From positions 1-37,592 of the forward strand of contig CALMFG010000119.1 in assembly GCA_937863465.1 (NCBI GenBank): a DNA stretch of 37,592 nucleotides, read 5' to 3'. Made by a program: the position numbers and the translations under genes. Positions within the stretch are counted from its first letter, which is position 1. Every line of letters begins with the position of its first letter. The notes under the pieces were generated by a model that saw only the letters and a program-made list of their open reading frames with translations, had not been told where the DNA came from and did not search any database. This DNA is from an uncultured Clostridia bacterium. Lineage in GTDB: Bacteria; Bacillota; Clostridia; Christensenellales; CALMFG01. Positions 8,529-14,834 of this stretch are shown one piece after another.

Positions 8529-9820
8529 GCAAAACAGGTGATTTTAAACGCGTGCTGACCATCAGCAATGTGCCGGTCACGCCATATTCCGCGCAGGGCG
8601 CATCCCGCGGCTCATGGTTTCGGGATTGGGACAAAGACAAACTGGCCATGATGTCCTTCGCAAAAGCGGACGCGGACAACGATTTTGCGGGCCATCTGTT
8701 TGATGTGTCCCTGGATGAGCGCGTCGGCGGAAAACTGGTCAAAAAATTTTTTAAACCCGCTGAATATAAGAGTAAACCCGAAATCGGCCAGACACTGGAC
8801 AGCAAATATGCCAAAAAGAAACGCGGGCTCAAGGAACGCATCAAAACCCTTTTGGGGCTGTTGATGTTTCCGAAGTACTCGGCGAGACTAGAAGCTTTCA
8901 TAGCGGATTATAAACCCGAAATCATCTTCTCCACTGTGGCCGACTGCTATGGCGCGCGATTGGCGCCATTCCTGGCCAAAAAGGCGAATATCCCATATAT
9001 CATTCAGCAGGAAGATAACTGGCTGGTCAGCGAAACCGAGGGCAGTCTTTTAAAACCGTTGATTGTGGCCGTACGGAAGACCTGTCTAAAGCATTCGCTG
9101 AAAGGCGCGGCCAGACGGTATGTCATTTGCCCGGGCATGAAGGATTATTTTGAAGCGGTGTTTAATCTTCCTTTTGAAAATCTGCTCTGCGCCGACGAGC
9201 CTGAGCGATTTTTGCCGCCCGAAAAGCATGACCCGCAAAAAAAGACAGTGTTTCTTTATATGGGCAACTCGCGGCCGGGCCGAAGCGGGGAATTCGTCAA
9301 AATTGCGCAAAGCATCAAAAACAATCAAATTAACAATCCTGAATTTCAGATATATTCCACCAACGCATACAAAGAGGATGTGGAGGTACTGAATGCTTTT
9401 GGTTTCGTCAAGTTCTTTGAGACGCCGCATCATGATGACGTGCCTATGGTGTTAAGCCGGGCGCACGTGCTGGTTCTCCCCGAATCATTCGAGGAAAAGG
9501 ACATTGAATACACGCGGCTGGCCTTAAGCTCCAAGGCGCAGATTTTCATGATGGCAAAAGTTCCGATTCTGGTTTTTGCCGACAAACGGACGGGGCTGAT
9601 GGATTACGCGCTAAAAACGGGCTTTGGGTTCACCGTCACCGAGGACAGCCAGGATGCGCTAGACCAGGCGGTTTATTCCATCGTCTTTGATACGGCTTTG
9701 CGCGAAAAACTGATTGAACAGGCCTACCAAACCGCGCTTGAAAATCATGATGCTAAAAAAATAAGAGGCGCCTTAAAGAGCGCCTTATCTGAAATTTGTA
9801 ATTCTTTTATTCAGGCTTAA
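8525..9820 (+). CDS. Glycosyltransferase, GT-B type
   Basis: The protein has two Rossmann-like halves. The N-terminal half includes ISNVPVTPYSAQGASRGSW and IIFSTVADCYGARLAPFLA; the C-terminal half includes FLYMGNSRPGRSGEF and a nucleotide-sugar region around LVLPESFEEKDIEYTRLALSSK. This resembles GT4-like enzymes. I chose the TTG at 8525 (431 residues): it overlaps the upstream stop as TTGA and has AAGGAG at 8507-8512. A GTG at 8468 in the same frame would overlap the previous gene by 61 bases with no ribosome site. The last 14 bases overlap gpsA tail to tail, and the 3' coding end contains the gpsA terminator. The specific sugar is unknown. Confidence 0.8.
   Translation: MSKTGDFKRVLTISNVPVTPYSAQGASRGSWFRDWDKDKLAMMSFAKADADNDFAGHLFDVSLDERVGGKLVKKFFKPAEYKSKPEIGQTLDSKYAKKKRGLKERIKTLLGLLMFPKYSARLEAFIADYKPEIIFSTVADCYGARLAPFLAKKANIPYIIQQEDNWLVSETEGSLLKPLIVAVRKTCLKHSLKGAARRYVICPGMKDYFEAVFNLPFENLLCADEPERFLPPEKHDPQKKTVFLYMGNSRPGRSGEFVKIAQSIKNNQINNPEFQIYSTNAYKEDVEVLNAFGFVKFFETPHHDDVPMVLSRAHVLVLPESFEEKDIEYTRLALSSKAQIFMMAKVPILVFADKRTGLMDYALKTGFGFTVTEDSQDALDQAVYSIVFDTALREKLIEQAYQTALENHDAKKIRGALKSALSEICNSFIQA
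9755..9788 (-). terminator. gpsA terminator inside the end of the convergent gene
   Basis: Read on the minus strand, a GC-rich stem (9788-9780 with 9771-9761, one bulged base) is followed by a T run (9761-9755). It lies about 20 bases past the gpsA stop but wholly within the coding sequence of the plus-strand glycosyltransferase. Read on the plus strand there is no good T run after the stem, so it should act mainly on gpsA. Confidence 0.75.
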
Positions 9821-10799
9821 GCCCGCGGGTCATCAAATCGTTTACCGAATGCTTAAAGTTTTTGCCGCCGTAGATGACGAGGTACAGTTCCTCGATAATC
9901 GGCATCTTGACGCAGTACTCGCGGCTTAGGCGATAGAATGACTTGATGGCGGGGATGCCCTCCACAGTCATGCCCTGTGCCTTTATCGCGTCTTCCACCG
10001 AAACCCCTTTTCCGATGAGTTCGCCTGTGTTGCGGTTGCGGCTGTATTTTGAGATGCAGGTGACAATGGCGTCGCCCATTCCGGCAAGACCAATCATCGT
10101 TCCGCTGTCAATGCCCATTTTGTCGCCCAGCTTCATCATCTCGGAAACCGAACGGATGATGTAGGCCGCTTTGGCGTTGTCGCCAAAGCCCTGACCGTCC
10201 AGAATGCCAGCCCCGATGGCCATGGCGTTCTTCATGGCGCCGCAGAGCTCGGCACCCTTCAGGTCGGTATGCGTATACACGCGGAAATAATCGGTGGAGA
10301 AGAGCTTCTGCGCTTCAATCGCCGCTTCCTCGCAGTAGGAAACACAGGTGACCACCGTGATATCTTTTTTTATGACACCCTCGGCGTGCGACGGGCCGGT
10401 TAACAGAACATAAGACTTGACCATCTCAACCGGGATGGTTTCATAGACCACCTCCGAGATGCGCATCAGTGAATTTGGTTCCAGACCCTTGGTGGCGCAA
10501 ATGAACGATTTCGGCTTTTTGATAAGTACCGCACATTGTTTTAAGACTTCCAGTACGGCGTGAGAGGGGAGAGCGATGAGGATTTTACTGGAAAAGTCCA
10601 TCGCTTCGGCGATATCCATCGTACTCTGCGGCTGGTCTTCAAAGACAAAATCGGCCAGATGCACAGATTGTTTTTGAGCGATTCGACTGACCTGCTCGGG
10701 GTTTCTGCCCCACAGCATCACTTTATGGCCGTTGCTCATCAAAACGGATGCGAGTGCGCAGCCCCATGAGCCTGTGCCCAGTATCGTTATTTTAGACAT
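9807..10799 (-). CDS. gpsA: NAD(P)+-dependent glycerol-3-phosphate dehydrogenase
   Basis: Reduces dihydroxyacetone phosphate to sn-glycerol 3-phosphate for phospholipid synthesis; cytoplasmic, 330 residues as usual. The nucleotide-binding motif GTGSWG is at 8-13. The catalytic-lysine region reads GAELCGAMKNAMAIGAG, and TGPSHAEG and GMGDAIVTC are also family motifs. The ATG has a strong GGAGG site. It is monocistronic: its own TTGACA-18-TATACT promoter lies upstream and a terminator lies downstream inside the converging glycosyltransferase gene. Confidence 0.97.
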   Translation of the reverse strand: MSKITILGTGSWGCALASVLMSNGHKVMLWGRNPEQVSRIAQKQSVHLADFVFEDQPQSTMDIAEAMDFSSKILIALPSHAVLEVLKQCAVLIKKPKSFICATKGLEPNSLMRISEVVYETIPVEMVKSYVLLTGPSHAEGVIKKDITVVTCVSYCEEAAIEAQKLFSTDYFRVYTHTDLKGAELCGAMKNAMAIGAGILDGQGFGDNAKAAYIIRSVSEMMKLGDKMGIDSGTMIGLAGMGDAIVTCISKYSRNRNTGELIGKGVSVEDAIKAQGMTVEGIPAIKSFYRLSREYCVKMPIIEELYLVIYGGKNFKHSVNDLMTRGLKPE

Positions 10800-10840
10800 G
10801 ATATGCCTCCAAATCCTAAAAACTCTTTTTCCAGAATAAA

Positions 10841-10870
10841 AGTATAGTGTAGTTGTGGCGGCGTTGTCAA
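10841..10870 (-). promoter_or_regulatory. gpsA promoter
   Basis: On the minus strand TTGACA (10870-10865) and TATACT (10846-10841) are 18 bases apart, about 40 bases upstream of the gpsA ATG. It stands back to back with the promoter of the endonuclease IV-like gene, the two -35 boxes being 11 bases apart. Confidence 0.75.
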
Positions 10871-10881
10871 ATAAATAACGC

Positions 10882-10910
10882 TTGAGAAGTCCCCCCGTTT
10901 TTAATATAAT
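10882..10910 (+). promoter_or_regulatory. Promoter of the endonuclease IV-like gene, implying a leaderless mRNA
   Basis: TTGAGA (10882-10887), 17 bases, TATAAT (10905-10910). Transcription should start near 10917, immediately before the in-frame GTG at 10918. There is no Shine-Dalgarno sequence in front of that codon. Confidence 0.7.
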
Positions 10911-10917
10911 GTTAGGC

Positions 10918-11790
10918 GTGCTGACACCCGAAGAAAAAAAGAATAGCGTCCGTTTCGGCCCTTCGGGAAACTCGGAGAGCTTTTATGCGATAGGGTACAA
11001 ACACTCTTTTGAGGCTTTTGCATGGTTGAATGGGCTGGGTCTTTCGGCTTATGAGTATTCCTTCAGCCATGGCGTGAACATGAAACCCGAAACCGCCGAA
11101 ACGATTGGACGGGAAGCTTCAAAATACAACATCGCGGTATCCTGCCACGCGCCGTATTACATCAATCTGGCCACCGAGGAAACCGAGAAGAAACAGAAAA
11201 ACATCGATTATCTGGTGGACAGTGCCCGATTATTAAAGATGATGGGCGGGAAACGTGTGGTGTTCCATCCCGGATCCTTCGCCAAAACCACGCAAGTCAA
11301 AGCTTATGAAAACATTGAAAAAGCGCTCGCGGAAATTGTCGCGATATTTCGGCAGGAAGGCCTCGGCGATATGATGCTTTGCCCCGAAACATTGGGTAAA
11401 AAGCGCCAGAGCGGGTCGCTGGACGAGATTATCGCGTTATGTGATATTGACGATATGATATACCCGACCATCGACTTCGGACATCTGCATGCCAGAGGGC
11501 AGGGCGCTATTGTCTGCGAACAGGATTATGCGGACATTCTGGACGCCATGGAAAAAGGGCTGTCGCCCGAAAAGTACCAGAATTTCCACAGCCATTTCAG
11601 CCATATTGAATATACCGACGCGGGTGAAAAACAACACCGCACCTTTGCGGACTTTGGATTCGGGCCGGATTTTGCGCCGTTGGCAAAGCAGGTGAAACAA
11701 CGCGGCCTGACGCCCACCTTTATCTGTGAATCCCGCGGAACGATGGCCGAAGACGCGCTGGTGATGAAGAGAATCTATGAAAACGAATAG
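10918..11790 (+). CDS. Endonuclease IV-like TIM-barrel protein (AP endonuclease family 2)
   Basis: The protein shows the metal-ligand pattern of the Nfo/AP endonuclease 2 barrel: SCHAPYYINL, VVFHPGSF, LCPETLGK, TIDFGHLHA, FHSHFSHIEY and FICESRG. These enzymes cut DNA 5' to abasic sites using a metal cluster. This member belongs to the group beginning with an RFGPSGNS motif, whose repair role is not established, so endonuclease activity is inferred. The start is the GTG at 10918 (290 residues), because the only nearby ATG (10909) overlaps the -10 box and would lie upstream of the mRNA start. Its end overlaps the peptidase gene by 14 bases; with EF-P downstream it forms a three-gene operon. Confidence 0.78.
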   Translation: MLTPEEKKNSVRFGPSGNSESFYAIGYKHSFEAFAWLNGLGLSAYEYSFSHGVNMKPETAETIGREASKYNIAVSCHAPYYINLATEETEKKQKNIDYLVDSARLLKMMGGKRVVFHPGSFAKTTQVKAYENIEKALAEIVAIFRQEGLGDMMLCPETLGKKRQSGSLDEIIALCDIDDMIYPTIDFGHLHARGQGAIVCEQDYADILDAMEKGLSPEKYQNFHSHFSHIEYTDAGEKQHRTFADFGFGPDFAPLAKQVKQRGLTPTFICESRGTMAEDALVMKRIYENE

Positions 11791-12862
11791 TGATATCGAT
11801 AACAGAATAATTAAGCTTAAGACGAAACTTGTCGAAAAGAAGCTGGACGCGGCCCTGATTTCCAGCGACGTCAACGTATTCTATTTTTCCGGGTTTACGG
11901 GAGATTCCACCGAAATCTTAATCACCGAAACGGCGAACTATCTGTTCACGGATTTTCGCTATACCGAACAGGTAGAAAAAGAGGCGATTGGGTTTACCAT
12001 CATCGAAACCAAAGGCTTGGATAGATTTTCAGCGATAGACGAAGCAGCAAAACGGCATGGCGTCAAACGGCTGGGAATTGAAAAGGAGTCGGTCACGCTG
12101 AACTTTTTTGAGCGATGCGGACGGGAACTCTCGTGCGCTGATTACAAGGATATTTCTTTTGATATCAGTCTGCTTCGGTCGGTGAAATCACCGAATGAAC
12201 TGGCTTTAATGACCCAAGCGGCGGACATCAGCGATCGCGTGTTTGAAGCTTTGATGCAAAAAGTTAAGCCGGGCGTCACAGAAACCGAACTCAACGCCGA
12301 AATGACCTATCTGTTCAATCTGGCGGGATGCGGGCTGTCGTTTACACCGATTATCGCTTCGGGCGAAAATTCGGCGCTGCCGCATGCGCCGATGACGAAT
12401 CGAAAGCTTCAAAACGGCGATTTTCTGACGATTGATTTCGGGTGTACTTATAACCAGTATTGCACCGACTGTACGCGGACAATCGGCATCGGCGGGCTTG
12501 CCAAGGAACAGGAAAAAGTATATGATATAGTCAAATTCGCGCAAGAAGAAGCTTTTTTCGCTGTTAAACCCGGCGTTTTATGCGGCGATCTCGACGCACT
12601 CGCGCGGGGGATTATCTCCGACGCCGGATACGCAGAATGCTTCGGGCATGGTCTGGGACACGGCGTGGGTCTTGATATCCACGAGTTCCCAAGAGTGGGT
12701 ATGGGCGATAAAACCGTTCTGGAACCTGGGATGGTCATCACGATTGAACCGGGCATCTATTTAAAGAATCGCTTCGGCGTTCGCATTGAAGATATGTGTC
12801 GGGTGACCGAAAACGGCGCAGAAAGCTTTAATTGTATTGACAAGACGTTGAAAATTATATAA
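11777..12862 (+). CDS. M24 family Xaa-Pro aminopeptidase
   Basis: Metallopeptidase of 361 residues with an N-terminal creatinase-like domain (1-130) and a C-terminal pita-bread catalytic domain. The dinuclear-metal ligands are all present: Asp220 (TIDFG), Asp231 (CTDCTRT), His295 (GHGLGHGVG), Glu324 (TIEPG) and Glu338 (RIEDM). It removes N-terminal residues preceding proline, or acts as a related dipeptidase. It overlaps the upstream gene by 14 bases and lies directly before efp, a very common pairing in Firmicutes. Choosing between PepP- and YpdF-like specificity is not possible here. Confidence 0.92.
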   Translation: MKTNSDIDNRIIKLKTKLVEKKLDAALISSDVNVFYFSGFTGDSTEILITETANYLFTDFRYTEQVEKEAIGFTIIETKGLDRFSAIDEAAKRHGVKRLGIEKESVTLNFFERCGRELSCADYKDISFDISLLRSVKSPNELALMTQAADISDRVFEALMQKVKPGVTETELNAEMTYLFNLAGCGLSFTPIIASGENSALPHAPMTNRKLQNGDFLTIDFGCTYNQYCTDCTRTIGIGGLAKEQEKVYDIVKFAQEEAFFAVKPGVLCGDLDALARGIISDAGYAECFGHGLGHGVGLDIHEFPRVGMGDKTVLEPGMVITIEPGIYLKNRFGVRIEDMCRVTENGAESFNCIDKTLKII

Positions 12863-12894
12863 GCTTAAAAATATTTTTAAGGAGCAGAACATTC

Positions 12895-13458
12895 ATGGTA
12901 ACAGCAGGAGAGTTTAAAAAGGGTATGACGATTGAAATTGACGGCGCCGTTTGGGTGATTGTCGATTTCCAGCACGTTAAACCCGGAAAAGGCGCGGCGT
13001 TTGTCAGAAGCAAGATTAAAAACGTCGTCACCGGCAGTGTTTTGGAAAAAACGTACAACCCGACTGAAAAGTTCCCCAAAGCACATGTTGAAAAGAAAGA
13101 TATGCAGTACCTTTACAGCGACGGTGAGCTGTACTACTTTATGGATAACGACACGTTTGAGCAGTTTCCGCTGGCTCAGGATCTGGTGGCCGACGCGCTG
13201 CCGTTCATGAAAGAGAACATGAACGTTTCCATTAAGTTCTTCAAAGGCCAGGCCTTTATCGTTGAACCGCCAAACTTTGTTGAACTGGAGATTACCGATA
13301 CCGAACCCGGCTTCAAGGGCGATACCGCGACATCCGGCAACAAACCCGCCATTCTGGAGACCGGTGCCAAAATCATGGTTCCGCTGTTCATTTCGACCGG
13401 CGATGTCATCCGTGTGGACACCCGCTCGGGCGAATACATGGAGCGTGTCAACAAGTAA
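12895..13458 (+). CDS. efp: Translation elongation factor P
   Basis: Relieves ribosome stalling at polyproline stretches. The 187-residue length is standard, with three beta-barrel domains. The loop that reaches the peptidyl centre is VKPGKGAAF, with Lys32 at the position that other bacteria modify; no EpmA or YmfI-type modification gene is visible in the window. The ATG follows AAGGAG by 10 bases. A weak internal promoter (TTGACA at 12837-12842 with a TATAAG 15 bases on) might add transcription. It is the last gene of the operon, with a terminator just after. Confidence 0.97.
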   Translation: MVTAGEFKKGMTIEIDGAVWVIVDFQHVKPGKGAAFVRSKIKNVVTGSVLEKTYNPTEKFPKAHVEKKDMQYLYSDGELYYFMDNDTFEQFPLAQDLVADALPFMKENMNVSIKFFKGQAFIVEPPNFVELEITDTEPGFKGDTATSGNKPAILETGAKIMVPLFISTGDVIRVDTRSGEYMERVNK

Positions 13459-13475
13459 GCAAAATACCGACTATG

Positions 13476-13504
13476 AAGCATTCGTTAAAACGGATGCTTT
13501 TTTA
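13476..13504 (+). terminator. Terminator after efp
   Basis: An 11-bp stem with one G-U pair (13476-13486 with 13489-13499) is followed by a T run from 13498 to 13503. The next promoter's -35 box begins immediately after it. Confidence 0.85.
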
Positions 13505-13533
13505 TTGTCATTTATCCGCGCGTTTAATATAAT
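13505..13533 (+). promoter_or_regulatory. Promoter implying a leaderless mRNA
   Basis: TTGTCA (13505-13510), 17 bases, TATAAT (13528-13533). The ATG of the next gene is only 8 bases past the -10 box, at the expected transcription start, and no Shine-Dalgarno sequence precedes it. Confidence 0.7.
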
Positions 13534-13541
13534 GCTAACTG

Positions 13542-14303
13542 ATGAGAAAGCCCTATGAATATGATATCAATAAAAAAGAGCGGCACGCCTGGATGATTGT
13601 CATCGGGAGCATTCTTTTGATTGCGACGATCTTTTTGATATACCGAATTTTTGTCTACGAGCCGCCGGTTGAGATATTTGTGGCGCCCACCACCGATGAA
13701 AATCCGGCGTGGGTGGTTGAAGATATTGCCAAGCCGCTGGATGCGCCGGTCACCAACACCAAGGAAGAGCGAACGGCCATCAATTACTATAATATTCTGG
13801 CAGAGTTTCGTGTGGAGACCGCTTTGCGATATCAACCCAAAGACGGGAAAACCTACTGCAATATCTACGCGTGGGATGTCGCGAATGCGATGGACATCAT
13901 CCTGCCGCATTATCTCACTCAGGATTTAAAAAGTGCGGATGCGGGGAGCTATTATTACACGGCGTCGGCCAATGTGTATGCCTGCTTTCTGGAAACCCGC
14001 GGGCTGGAGTATGGCTGGAAACCGGTAGAAGCCAAAGAAGCGCAGGAACGCGCCAACTTAGGATATATGACCATCGGTGTATGGAAGAATACAAACGCGG
14101 CGGTGGACGACAACGGCGTCAGCGCGCATTATCCGTCGGGACACATCGTATTGATTCGCCCGCAGCCGACCGGGTCAATCTATCAAAAATCCAAAGGCCC
14201 GTATATTGCGCAGGCCGGGTCATATAACACAATGAATGCCAATATCAAAGACGTATTCAACATCCTGCAGCGCCAGAAAGTGGTGTATTACACCCATGAT
14301 TAG
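13542..14303 (+). CDS. Membrane-anchored protein with a possible NlpC/P60-like cysteine hydrolase domain
   Basis: I do not recognise a named family. The 253-residue protein has a short basic cytoplasmic start, one transmembrane helix (about 17-38, uncleaved anchor type), and then an extracellular domain. In that domain Cys106 sits at the start of a helix (TYCNIYAWDVANAM). His201 lies in a hydrophobic strand (GHIVLIRP), and a polar residue follows in the next strand (YIAQAGSYN, Gln224). Cys-helix, then His-strand, then polar residue is the order in papain-fold amidases and endopeptidases of the NlpC/P60 or CHAP kind, so a wall-cleaving role is plausible but inferred. It has its own promoter and appears to be translated from a leaderless mRNA. 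Confidence 0.7.
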   Translation: MRKPYEYDINKKERHAWMIVIGSILLIATIFLIYRIFVYEPPVEIFVAPTTDENPAWVVEDIAKPLDAPVTNTKEERTAINYYNILAEFRVETALRYQPKDGKTYCNIYAWDVANAMDIILPHYLTQDLKSADAGSYYYTASANVYACFLETRGLEYGWKPVEAKEAQERANLGYMTIGVWKNTNAAVDDNGVSAHYPSGHIVLIRPQPTGSIYQKSKGPYIAQAGSYNTMNANIKDVFNILQRQKVVYYTHD

Positions 14304-14318
14304 CGGTCAAAATAATGG

Positions 14319-14347
14319 TTTACATTCGGGTTACCGTATGTTAATAT
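14319..14347 (+). promoter_or_regulatory. rpsO-pnp promoter
   Basis: TTTACA (14319-14324), 17 bases, TAATAT (14342-14347), about 90 bases upstream of the rpsO ATG, leaving room for a structured leader. Confidence 0.6.
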
Positions 14348-14360
14348 ATTTTGGTTAATT

Positions 14361-14420
14361 AAACCGTATACGATGTGATTCGAAACTCCGACGAATCGAC
14401 GTTGTTTACGGCGTTTAAAA
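14361..14420 (+). promoter_or_regulatory. Structured rpsO leader, candidate S15 autoregulatory element
   Basis: The untranslated leader contains a perfect 6-bp stem GATTCG/CGAATC (14377-14382 with 14392-14397) nested inside a longer imperfect pairing of AACCGTA (from about 14362) with TTACGGCGTT (from about 14406), just ahead of the GGAGG of rpsO. S15 is known to repress its own synthesis through leader structures that differ between phyla. The assignment here rests on position and pairing only. Confidence 0.4.
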
Positions 14421-14439
14421 ATTTTTGGAGGAAAACAAA

Positions 14440-14703
14440 ATGGAAAAAGAAAAGAAAACCGGTATTATCGGTGACTACGCGTTGCATGAAGGCGACACGG
14501 GTTCACCGGAAGTGCAGATTGCGCTGTTGACCGAGCGCATCAACCACTTAAACGAGCACCTGCAGACCAACAAAAAGGATCATCATTCCAGACGCGGGCT
14601 CTTGAAGATGGTTGGTAAAAGACGGGGCTTGCTTAATTATCTGAAGAGCAAGGACATCGAAAGATACAGAGCGATTATCGAGAAGCTGGGATTAAGAAAA
14701 TAA
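14440..14703 (+). CDS. rpsO: Small ribosomal subunit protein S15
   Basis: 87 residues, the usual length. S15 binds the central domain of 16S rRNA early in 30S assembly. The typical motifs are [17 protein letters not shown], the HHSRRGLL rRNA-binding segment and RRGLLNYL. The start is the ATG at 14440, since GGAGG (14427-14431) lies 8 bases before it. An in-frame TTG at 14425 would begin within the ribosome site and is rejected. Followed by pnp, the usual rpsO-pnp pair. Confidence 0.98.
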   Translation: MEKEKKTGIIGDYALHEGDTGSPEVQIALLTERINHLNEHLQTNKKDHHSRRGLLKMVGKRRGLLNYLKSKDIERYRAIIEKLGLRK

Positions 14704-14710
14704 TTTTTTT

Positions 14711-14737
14711 GGGCGGGGAGAGCTGATTTTTCCGCCC
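14711..14737 (+). terminator. Hairpin between rpsO and pnp (weak terminator or processing site)
   Basis: A 6-bp stem GGGCGG/CCGCCC (14711-14716 with 14732-14737) has a 15-base loop and is followed only by an interrupted T-rich stretch. It may attenuate transcription into pnp or be a processing stem. PNPase autoregulation acts at a hairpin in the same place in other bacteria. Confidence 0.4.
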
Positions 14738-14834
14738 TATTTAATTAATTGCCCATAAATAGAGAAAAAGATTTGGGCGGGCTTGCTTTATGGTGAGGAA
14801 AAAGCAGGTTGGTATGAGGACGAGGAGGAAATAA

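Noticed and set aside
10909-10911. ATG as start of the endonuclease IV-like gene
   Set aside because: It overlaps the TATAAT box and would lie upstream of the predicted transcription start.
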